Shown here: positions 1 to 5,398 of the stretch, piece after piece
Layout of the letters: each line of letters opens with the position of its first letter
How positions within the stretch are numbered: the stretch's first letter is position 1
Assembly: GCA_030624785.1 (NCBI GenBank)
Contig: JAUXJK010000116.1
Coordinates: 1 to 6,654, forward strand
DNA: 6,654 nt
Direction of reading: 5' to 3'
Origin: Actinomycetes bacterium
GTDB lineage: Bacteria; Actinomycetota; Thermoleophilia; Gaiellales; Gaiellaceae
Made by a program: the position numbers and the translations under genes
The notes under the pieces: model-generated
Databases searched by the model: none
What the model was told of the DNA's origin: nothing
Seen by the model: the letters and a program-made list of their open reading frames with translations, nothing else

Positions 1-564
1 AGGCCATGGCACGTCGGAGACACCGGGTGCCAGCGGCATACCTACCGAGTGCAGGCAGGGGACGAAGTCGCCGCTTCCGAGCGTGTCAAGCACCTCTTGT
101 CCGACCCGCGTCATGATGTGCATGCTCGCGACGACGTACGGGGAGTCGGTGATCTGCACACCCGTTTGGGCGATGGGCGAGCCGATGGGGCCCATGCTGT
201 AGGGAATGACGTACATCGTGCGGCCCTCCATCGAGCCGGCGAACAGCTTGGTCAGCTTGCTCTTCATCTCGACGGGGTCGGCCCAGTTGTTCGTTGGGCC
301 AGCATCGATCTCGTGCGTTGGGCAGATATACGTGCGATCCTCGACACGGGCGACGTCTGCAGGGTCGGAGCGGCTTAGCAGGCTGTTTGGCCGGATACTC
401 TCGTCGAGCCACTCCGCGGTGCCTGTCTCGACCATCGCGTCTGCCATTGCTCGGTACTCGTCGCTCGAACCGTCGCACCAATTCACACGGTTCGGGCCGC
501 ACAACTGTTCGGCCTCCTGAACCCAGGCGAGGAGCTTCTCGTTCGTCGGCGGTGTCTCAGACAT
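1..564 (-). CDS. pckG: Phosphoenolpyruvate carboxykinase (GTP), N-terminal part, cut by window edge
   Basis: Catalyses oxaloacetate + GTP to phosphoenolpyruvate + CO2 + GDP in the cytosol, the entry step of gluconeogenesis. The 188 codons present carry family-specific stretches: [20 protein letters not shown] (residues 58-77), [12 protein letters not shown] (83-94), [13 protein letters not shown] (114-126) and [12 protein letters not shown] (137-148). Arg73 should match the substrate-binding Arg87 of human PCK1. The GTP-using family is about 600 residues long, so roughly the first third is seen. The P-loop and GTP-binding regions lie outside the window. I chose the ATG at 564 because the product begins [18 protein letters not shown], which resembles the usual actinobacterial N-terminus. 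An in-frame ATG at 603 would add 13 residues. No clear Shine-Dalgarno is seen. It is divergent from the hemolysin III-type gene, and the frame is intact. Identification is secure; the exact start is less so. Confidence 0.96.
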   Translation of the reverse strand, partial: MSETPPTNEKLLAWVQEAEQLCGPNRVNWCDGSSDEYRAMADAMVETGTAEWLDESIRPNSLLSRSDPADVARVEDRTYICPTHEIDAGPTNNWADPVEMKSKLTKLFAGSMEGRTMYVIPYSMGPIGSPIAQTGVQITDSPYVVASMHIMTRVGQEVLDTLGSGDFVPCLHSVGMPLAPGVSDVPWP

Positions 565-616
565 TCGGATGATCGCCGCCGGTGGGCGTGCTTCGAGGCC
601 CATCAGGCATCGCGCG

Positions 617-622
617 AGTATA
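617..622 (-). promoter_or_regulatory. Candidate -10 box (TATACT) for the PEP carboxykinase gene
   Basis: Read on the minus strand this hexamer is TATACT, one mismatch from TATAAT, in otherwise GC-rich DNA. Transcription would start near 610, about 45 bases before the ATG at 564. No recognisable -35 hexamer lies 16-19 bases upstream, so the box may depend on an activator or may be chance. Confidence 0.35.
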
Positions 623-638
623 GGGCTAGCCCACGTGG
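623..638. promoter_or_regulatory. Two overlapping palindromes, possible operator of the PEP carboxykinase gene
   Basis: GGGCTAGCCC (623-632) is a perfect 10-base palindrome that abuts the candidate -10 box. CCACGTGG (631-638) is a perfect 8-base palindrome sharing two bases with it. Together they would fill the -10/-35 spacer on the minus strand, where a repressor would act. Short palindromes are frequent in GC-rich DNA, so an operator role is inference from position. Confidence 0.3.
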
Positions 639-708
639 CCGCGACCTCTGTACTGCCTGGCACACGGAGTTGAGAAAGGAGGCTCTGCCGTCAGCTTTAG
701 AGGGGAGG

Positions 709-729
709 GTTGCTACGCTCCCTAGCAAC
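709..729. repeat. Perfect 7+7 inverted repeat with a 7-base spacer
   Basis: GTTGCTA (709-715) and TAGCAAC (723-729) are exact reverse complements around CGCTCCC. No T-run follows, and the repeat precedes the likely start of the downstream membrane-protein gene at 781. It therefore looks more like a dimeric regulator site or a leader hairpin than a terminator. Its function is not shown by the sequence. Confidence 0.45.
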
Positions 730-780
730 GAAGGCGAGAAATGTCCGCGCGTTTGTGCGGCCCGATGGAGCCTTCCGAGC

Positions 781-1473
781 GTGGAGGCGCAAATCTCACC
801 AGTAGCGCTGTCGAGCCACTCGCAACGCGCGCGATCGATCGCCGACGACGCTCCGTTGCTTCGGGGCGTTTCCCATCTACTGGCATTTTTCGCATCCTGC
901 TCATTGGGCGCGATTCTTCTGGTCGCATCGCCCGGCATCGTTCCGCGACTTGCCACCGTGGTGTTTGCCGCTTCCGTCACCGCGATGTTCGCCGCGAGTG
1001 CGCTGTACCACCGGTTCCCATGGTCTCCACCAGAGCGCGCTGTCATGCGACGTATCGATCACGCGATGCTCTACATGTGTATTGCCGGCTCGTACACGGC
1101 ATACGTGCTACTCGCTCTTAGCGGGATTTGGAAGATCGCGATCCTCGGGGCAGTCTGGTCTGGCGTCCTCATCGCGATCGTGATGAAGATCGTCTGGGTA
1201 GACGGCCCGCGCTGGCTCGCAGCGACGATCGGCGTGCTGATCGGCTGGCTCGGCGTCGCCACGATTCCCCAGGCACTCGGATCGGGCGGCAACTCTGCGG
1301 TAGGCCTGGTGCTCGCGGGTGGCCTGCTCTACACGCTTGGTGCCGTCGTTTATGGGCTCAAACGACCAAACCCGTTTCCGCGAGTCTTCGGTTTCCACGA
1401 GATCTTTCATCTGTTCGTGATTGGTGCGGTCGCGTGCCACTACGTCGCAATCGTGCTGCTCGTCGGAATCTGA
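781..1473 (+). CDS. Hemolysin III / TrhA (PAQR, CREST-superfamily) membrane protein
   Basis: A seven-helix inner-membrane protein of the hemolysin III family. Relatives (YqfA/TrhA, PAQR receptors) are implicated in membrane-energetics homeostasis or predicted metal-dependent lipid hydrolysis; the substrate is unknown. Family landmarks are RGVSHLLAFFAS (residues 28-39), SALYH (73-77), DHAMLY (93-98), GSYT just after it, and GFHEIFH (His206, His210). These supply the Ser, Asp and His residues conserved in the CREST superfamily, so the active site looks intact. From GTG 781, with GGAG at 767-770, the product is 230 residues, close to the usual 205-220. The open frame begins with TTG at 670, but that extension looks non-coding. 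TTG 856 would give 205 residues starting directly at LRGVSH. No in-frame ATG exists near the start. The next gene follows 82 bases downstream on the same strand, so co-transcription is possible. Family is secure, start uncertain. Confidence 0.9.
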   Translation: MEAQISPVALSSHSQRARSIADDAPLLRGVSHLLAFFASCSLGAILLVASPGIVPRLATVVFAASVTAMFAASALYHRFPWSPPERAVMRRIDHAMLYMCIAGSYTAYVLLALSGIWKIAILGAVWSGVLIAIVMKIVWVDGPRWLAATIGVLIGWLGVATIPQALGSGGNSAVGLVLAGGLLYTLGAVVYGLKRPNPFPRVFGFHEIFHLFVIGAVACHYVAIVLLVGI

Positions 1474-1555
1474 TTTCTCGCCGCCGTAGCGCTGTTGATG
1501 ACAACGGCCGCGGGTCGGCGCTCGGTGCTCGCCAGCCCGCCGGAGCGCTGATGGG

Positions 1556-2656
1556 ATGAACGAGGTAGCCAGGGTACGAAGCCGCCGTCGAGCCTGGATG
1601 CTCGTACTTGCCGTCTCGCTCGCGCTCGCGGCCGGTCTGGTCGCTCTTGTCGTGCTCATCGATCCAGAGTCGCGAGCGGGATTGCCCGTGCGATTCGCCG
1701 CCGCTCGCGACTCGGTAGCCGCTTTCGCTCGCGCGCTCGAGGCTCTCGGTGAGCGGATCGCAGACGTTGACTTCGTCGCGCTTGGTATCGGGCTGCTGTT
1801 CTCGATGGCCAATATCGCGCTTCGCTCGATCGCCTGGCGGAACATTCTCCGGGCTGCCTATCCGGCGACGCCGCTGCGATGGCTAACCGTGTTTGGCGCA
1901 ACATACGCGGGCATCGGTGTCAACGCCATTGTTCCAGCGAGGCTTGGCGATGCAGTCAAGCTCATGCTTGTTCACCGGCGAATTGAGAAGGCCACCTATC
2001 CGACGCTCGCCTCGACGTTCATCGCCGAAGGTGTTCTGGATGCAATCGTGGGCGGCACGATCATCCTCGTAGCGTGGCAGACCGGCGTTCTCCCAGGAAT
2101 GCCGCAGCTCACCAGCCTTCCACTGTTTGAGATCGGGTGGTATGCGCGGCACCCTTGGATACTCGCTGTGCTTGTCGTGGCTCTCGCGCTCAGTGTCCTA
2201 CTCATTCAGAGCCGCGTTCGACGATTCTGGGATCGCGTCCGGCAGGGCGTTGTCATCCTGGCGACGCCGGGCCGCTACGTTCGTCAGGTCGCCAGCTACC
2301 AACTGCTCGGCTGGGGCAGTCGCATCGGTGGCGCGTACTTCTTTCTGGACGCCTTTCACGTCGACGCGACGTTGCTCAACGCGTTGCTCGTTCAAGCGGC
2401 AAGCAGCCTGAGCACGCTGGTTCCTGCGACGCCCGGTGGCCTCGGACCGCGGCAGGCACTACTCATCGTCCTGTTGGCCGGAGCGGCGTCTCCTGGGACG
2501 GTGCTGGCCTTCGGGGTCGGGATGGAGCTCGCCCTGACCGTCTGGAACGTTCTGATCGGCTTTACGTTCCTGACGCTGATGATGCGCGGCACCGGAGTTC
2601 TGACCGTGCTGCGTAGCGCCCGAGCTACCAGGGACGCGCACGCAGATTTGACCTAG
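1556..2656 (+). CDS. YbhN/UPF0104-type integral membrane protein (lysylphosphatidylglycerol synthetase TM-region family)
   Basis: A 366-residue polytopic protein of the family (TIGR00374-like) that includes the flippase part of MprF and the YbhN and AglD-associated proteins, often annotated as flippase-like. The lipid handled is unknown. After a basic N-terminus (RSRRRAW) come hydrophobic segments at about 13-35, 72-92, 110-126, 150-178, 198-217, 250-290 and 298-342. Family signatures are ALRSIAWRNILRA (88-100), GVNAIVPARLGD (121-132), FIAEGVLDAIV (155-165) and LVPATPGGLGPRQALL (288-303). There is no C-terminal DUF2156/aminoacyltransferase domain, so this is not a full MprF. The ATG at 1556 has GGAG at 1542-1545. 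The stop overlaps the stop of the convergent aspartate-dehydrogenase-like gene. The partner enzyme that usually defines the substrate is not adjacent, so I cannot name the cargo. Confidence 0.9.
   Translation: MNEVARVRSRRRAWMLVLAVSLALAAGLVALVVLIDPESRAGLPVRFAAARDSVAAFARALEALGERIADVDFVALGIGLLFSMANIALRSIAWRNILRAAYPATPLRWLTVFGATYAGIGVNAIVPARLGDAVKLMLVHRRIEKATYPTLASTFIAEGVLDAIVGGTIILVAWQTGVLPGMPQLTSLPLFEIGWYARHPWILAVLVVALALSVLLIQSRVRRFWDRVRQGVVILATPGRYVRQVASYQLLGWGSRIGGAYFFLDAFHVDATLLNALLVQAASSLSTLVPATPGGLGPRQALLIVLLAGAASPGTVLAFGVGMELALTVWNVLIGFTFLTLMMRGTGVLTVLRSARATRDAHADLT
2653..2656. other. CTAG used as stop codon on both strands
   Basis: The plus-strand YbhN-type gene ends with TAG at 2654-2656. 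The minus-strand aspartate-dehydrogenase-like gene ends with TAG read from 2655 to 2653. The two genes overlap tail to tail by four bases, so neither can have a terminator before its stop. Each transcript must run into the antisense of its neighbour or end inside it. Confidence 0.9.
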
Positions 2657-3459
2657 GAACCCACCTGTAGAACGGCGACACGCTTGCGCAGCAGGCTGAC
2701 CACCGAGAGTGCGGTGATACGCCCGGTTCGTGGGTTTTCGCTCGGAACATTCTCGATCGTCATCGAGAAGTCTGAGACATCAGAGGACACGTCGATTCTG
2801 TGCGTATTCCGCGTGAGGGTGGGGTCAGCCCAGATCTCGATCATCGTTCTGTCGGGGCCGATACCGGCAAGCGCCAGGGCGACTGCAACGTTCACGTTCG
2901 CCGGGAAGCCATGGGCGGCCTCGCGCGCCGTGCCTCGAAAAACCCGGGTCGGTTCGGCGACTGCGTCGAGGTCGATGTTCGACTGCTCGATGTACGGCGC
3001 TCCGGCCAAGCCGCCTGGCGGCTTGCGCGTTGTCATCTCGACTGTCTTGATCTCTCCTTCGGCCGCAGCTCCAACCGCGTCGAGGCCCAGAAGCGCGCCA
3101 GAAGGAATCGTGATGCGTCCACCCGATGCCTCGGCAAGTTCGATCAGCTCGGGCGAGTTCAGCAACGCGCCCGCGCTTAGCGTGATCAACTCCTTGCCAC
3201 ACCTGAGCACTGGCGTGGCGATTGCAGACAGCAGATGCGCCGGAGCGCATTCGATCACGATGTCGCAGCGGAGCGCGAGTTCATCGAAGTCGACGACGTC
3301 GGCGCTGAGCGCCGCGTCGGCAAGCCACGAGCGTGCCTGACTTTGGTCGCGCGCCGAGACAGCGACGACCGAGACTCCCTCGACGTCTCGCGTTAGTCGC
3401 TGAGCCAACTCCTTGCCGACCGTTCCCAGGCCGGCGATACCAACCGACAGCTCGCTCAT
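2653..3459 (-). CDS. Aspartate dehydrogenase family protein (NadX-like)
   Basis: A 268-residue NAD(P)-dependent dehydrogenase. Characterised members oxidise L-aspartate to iminoaspartate/oxaloacetate plus ammonia, for NAD synthesis or aspartate catabolism. The Rossmann start GIAGLGTVG (residues 7-15) has the GxGxxG pattern. Family blocks follow: IPSGALLGLDAVGAA (118-132), TRKPPGG (144-150), FPANVNVAVALALAG (185-199), ADPTLTRNTH (211-220) and NPRTGRITALSVVSLLR (242-258). His220 lies at the same distance from the C-terminus as the catalytic His189 of the Archaeoglobus enzyme, so it is the likely catalytic residue. I start at ATG 3459, which puts the Rossmann strand at the N-terminus as usual; the longer frame would begin with TTG at 3516. 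Only 7 bases separate it from the upstream deacetylase stop, and no clear Shine-Dalgarno is seen, so translational coupling is likely. No nadA or nadC is nearby, so a catabolic role is as likely as NAD synthesis. The true substrate could be another amino acid. Confidence 0.88.
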   Translation of the reverse strand: MSELSVGIAGLGTVGKELAQRLTRDVEGVSVVAVSARDQSQARSWLADAALSADVVDFDELALRCDIVIECAPAHLLSAIATPVLRCGKELITLSAGALLNSPELIELAEASGGRITIPSGALLGLDAVGAAAEGEIKTVEMTTRKPPGGLAGAPYIEQSNIDLDAVAEPTRVFRGTAREAAHGFPANVNVAVALALAGIGPDRTMIEIWADPTLTRNTHRIDVSSDVSDFSMTIENVPSENPRTGRITALSVVSLLRKRVAVLQVGS

Positions 3460-3466
3460 CGGTACA

Positions 3467-4360
3467 TCACTGAGCGTCGGCGGGTGGCTGAACGCTCTCA
3501 CGCCAATACTCGGCAATGGCTCCTGGGGTCGTGATCCAGAGGTCGTCGCTGCGGGCGAGCATGTGATCGAGTGCGTTTCTGAACCGGCGCAGCCTGAAAG
3601 GTTGGCCGACGATGAACGTGTGGATCACGATGCCGTAGACGAGGCACTGCTCTGCCGACTGATCAAGAAGCTCGTCGAAGTTGTCGACGACCATCTCTTC
3701 GAACGCCGGGCCGGTGCCGTGGTGGAGGGCAACCATCGGGACGTCGTTGACCTCCTGTGGATACGGCACGCTCAGCAGCGGGCCGCCGCGAGTAGACAAC
3801 CAGGTCGGCTGATCGTCGAGGGGCCAATCGAGCGTGTACGTGAACCCTTCCTCAGCCAGGATGTCCTCGGTTGATGAACTCGGGTTAGCTCCCGGGCTCA
3901 TCCAGCCCTGCGGAGTGCCTGAACCTGCGGCGATGATTGCGTCGCGAACCTCGACGATCAATGCCCGCTCGGCGGTTTCTTCGAGCCCGTTCTGCAGCTC
4001 GGAGTTGGTGCGACCGTGCCCAACGATCTCGGCACCTGCGCCCGCGAATGCCTCGAGTAGTTGTGGGCAGTGCCCGTAGCAGGAGGAGTTCACAAGCACC
4101 GTCGGCGCGACATCGTGGCTCGCAAGCAGGTCGAGAACGCGCCAGCCGCCTACCCGGTTGCCATATTCGCGCCAGGCCCAGTTGTATGTGTTGGGGTGCG
4201 GAATACCCGGCGAATAAGACAGCCCCAGCCCGCCTTCTCCGTAGGTGAAATGCTCGACGCACACGGCGACGTAGACCGCGAGCCGCTTTCCACCGGGCCA
4301 CGTGAACTCGGGGCGCTCGGTGATGGGTGAGTAGCTAAAACGGCCGTGACTCGGGAGCAC
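3467..4360 (-). CDS. Polysaccharide deacetylase-fold (NodB/PuuE-like) hydrolase
   Basis: A 297-residue cytosolic protein of the carbohydrate esterase 4 fold, in the branch containing PuuE allantoinase and putative urate-catabolism proteins. These cleave C-N bonds of small molecules rather than deacetylating cell wall. Family marks are YSPITERPEFTWPGGKRLAVY (spanning 10-30), VEHF (35-38), WAWREYGNRVGGWRVLD (61-77), EIVGHGRTNSE (111-121), GWMSPG (152-157), LDWPLDDQPTWL (178-189), VPYPQEVND (198-206) and IHTFIVGQPFRLRRF (246-260). The usual metal site is degenerate: the TxDD motif is replaced by VEHF, and HxxxH by HGRTN. PuuE is likewise reported to work without metal. There is no signal peptide. 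I prefer GTG 4360, which has GAGGA at 4364-4368 and gives the N-terminus typical of the family. GTG 4399 would add 13 arginine-rich residues. It is the middle gene of a three-gene run. The substrate cannot be read from sequence: allantoin, a cyclic imide, or an N-acyl compound are all possible. Confidence 0.88.
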   Translation of the reverse strand: MLPSHGRFSYSPITERPEFTWPGGKRLAVYVAVCVEHFTYGEGGLGLSYSPGIPHPNTYNWAWREYGNRVGGWRVLDLLASHDVAPTVLVNSSCYGHCPQLLEAFAGAGAEIVGHGRTNSELQNGLEETAERALIVEVRDAIIAAGSGTPQGWMSPGANPSSSTEDILAEEGFTYTLDWPLDDQPTWLSTRGGPLLSVPYPQEVNDVPMVALHHGTGPAFEEMVVDNFDELLDQSAEQCLVYGIVIHTFIVGQPFRLRRFRNALDHMLARSDDLWITTPGAIAEYWRESVQPPADAQ

Positions 4361-4430
4361 AGTTCCTCGATCTGCTGTTCGACGAGCGCGGGCGCGCACG
4401 CACGGCTCGCACTCTAGGCGGTGTCGACCC

Positions 4431-5312
4431 CTACGCGACCGGGGGCAGCCAGAGAGCGCTGTCTCCTAGATCGACGCGTCGTATCGTGCCGCCCTCGACG
4501 AGTTCGAGCAGGGCGATCTGAGCTGCCTGCTCATCGGGCTCGTCGTTCCCCTGGGTGAGGAGTGCCGCTACCTCCTGAGTAGTCAATCCTTCCGGAAAGC
4601 GTTCAAACAGCGGCTCGGGTGTTTCAGGAGCCTCAGCGCGCGTCAACGTTTGATCGACGTTGGCGATAATGGCATCGTAGGTCTGGACCGGTTGAAAACC
4701 TCCGGCTTCGAGCCGGAGTTCTCCGTTTTCGGCAACGAGCGAGGGCGCGGTATATCGAACAGGCCCATCAGTTTGTGCGGCCTTTCCTTGAAGCTCTGTT
4801 GCCGAACCTGCCGCGGTTCGGGTTTCCGCATGATCGCGTGTGTAGGCGGCTTCGACCTCGGGGTCCTCGATGTGGGAGACGATGGCCTTGGCATCAATTC
4901 CTGAGGCCGTGCCGAGCGCAGCGAGGATGCCCTCGTCCTCGTCGAGGAGGAGCTGGGTCGTAAACCAGGCGAGCTGAAGCGCCCGGAACGCGAGCCATTC
5001 CGTTCCCGGCTCGAGAAATCGCGCTGCGGCGATCGCGCGGCAGGCGCGTCCTGTCCCGAGCACACGCGCCCGCGGCGTTGTGGAAAAGGGCATGCCATAG
5101 CGGCCGAATTTTACGTAGGCCTGTGCCATCCACACCGGTGTGTACCCGCGCTCCACGTACTGCTCTCCTCGCTCGGCAAGGCCGATGAGGACCAGGCGCC
5201 AGTCGAGTTGATCGCCGTATCGCCAGTCGATCACGCGCAGGGCTGGCACTGCTGAGTACGCCCAGGGACAGCCGGGGTCGTTGTAGACGGTCACCTTGAT
5301 CGGTTCAGGCAT
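4431..5312 (-). CDS. DsbA-family thioredoxin-fold protein with CPWA motif and C-terminal winged-helix-like region
   Basis: A 293-residue cytosolic protein with a DsbA-type thioredoxin fold, of the kind that includes FrnE, HCCA isomerases and the mycothiol-dependent nitroreductase Rv2466c. The first strand and active site read VTVYNDPGCPWAYSAVP (residues 7-23). The motif is CPWA, so only Cys15 remains of the usual CxxC pair. A helical insertion spans about 60-180 and includes the second cysteine, Cys91. The cis-proline loop is YTAPSLV (187-193), followed by GGFQPVQTYDAIIANV (204-219). Residues 238-290 contain a helix-turn-helix-like TTQEVAALL and a hydrophobic hairpin ending SALWLP, resembling a winged helix added after the DsbA domain. 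The start at ATG 5312 is fixed by GGAGG eight bases upstream. It is the first gene of the minus-strand run, 70 bases (31 with the longer start) before the deacetylase gene, and divergent from the MFS gene. The reaction is unknown: a mycothiol- or glutathione-linked reductase or isomerase is plausible. Confidence 0.85.
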   Translation of the reverse strand: MPEPIKVTVYNDPGCPWAYSAVPALRVIDWRYGDQLDWRLVLIGLAERGEQYVERGYTPVWMAQAYVKFGRYGMPFSTTPRARVLGTGRACRAIAAARFLEPGTEWLAFRALQLAWFTTQLLLDEDEGILAALGTASGIDAKAIVSHIEDPEVEAAYTRDHAETRTAAGSATELQGKAAQTDGPVRYTAPSLVAENGELRLEAGGFQPVQTYDAIIANVDQTLTRAEAPETPEPLFERFPEGLTTQEVAALLTQGNDEPDEQAAQIALLELVEGGTIRRVDLGDSALWLPPVA

Positions 5313-5320
5313 GGCTTTGG

Positions 5321-5325
5321 CCTCC
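5321..5325 (-). promoter_or_regulatory. Ribosome binding site GGAGG of the DsbA-like gene
   Basis: A full GGAGG core lies eight bases before ATG 5312 on the minus strand. This is the strongest Shine-Dalgarno in the window. It decides against the longer frame that begins at 5411, whose extra 33 residues also show no fold. Confidence 0.8.
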
Positions 5326-5364
5326 GGTCGTTGGCAGAACGCTCGCAACCAGGAGGCTAGAGCA

Positions 5365-5374
5365 GTGGCGCCAC
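5365..5374. promoter_or_regulatory. Palindrome GTGGCGCCAC in the divergent spacer, possible shared operator
   Basis: A perfect 10-base palindrome lies near the middle of the 86-base gap between the divergent DsbA-like and MFS genes. One bound dimer there could control both transcripts. I found no convincing -10/-35 pair in either direction, and such a GC-rich palindrome could arise by chance. Confidence 0.3.
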
Positions 5375-5398
5375 CCTGCAGCGTAGGCTCCGTTGTCG

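Noticed and set aside
675..681. Strong Shine-Dalgarno-like AAGGAGG
   Set aside because: No ATG, GTG or TTG lies 5-12 bases downstream, so it cannot drive a recognisable start. Probably chance, or part of an unread leader.
603..1046. 147-codon minus-strand open frame between the carboxykinase and TrhA-type genes
   Set aside because: It is antisense to the conserved N-terminal half of the TrhA-type gene and shows no domain. It looks like a shadow of GC-rich coding sequence.
1474..1555. Possible terminator between the TrhA-type and YbhN-type genes
   Set aside because: Only short weak stems of about four pairs are visible and there is no T-run. Nothing argues against read-through.
1108..1845. 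245-codon open frame on the minus strand
   Set aside because: It lies antisense across the TrhA-type and YbhN-type genes, both clearly recognisable on the plus strand. Its translation is low-complexity Arg/Ala/Ser/Glu with no family motif.
1556..2656. Full MprF (lysylphosphatidylglycerol synthase)
   Set aside because: Only the membrane region is present. There is no soluble aminoacyltransferase domain, and the gene ends at normal length for the stand-alone family.
3413..3874. 153-codon plus-strand open frame over the junction of the aspartate-dehydrogenase-like and deacetylase genes
   Set aside because: It is antisense to the conserved C-terminal part of the deacetylase and the Rossmann start of the dehydrogenase. 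No motif is recognised.
5313..5398. TTGGCA at 5331-5336 as a -35 box for the MFS gene
   Set aside because: No acceptable -10 hexamer lies 16-18 bases downstream. The closest candidates are poor and wrongly spaced.
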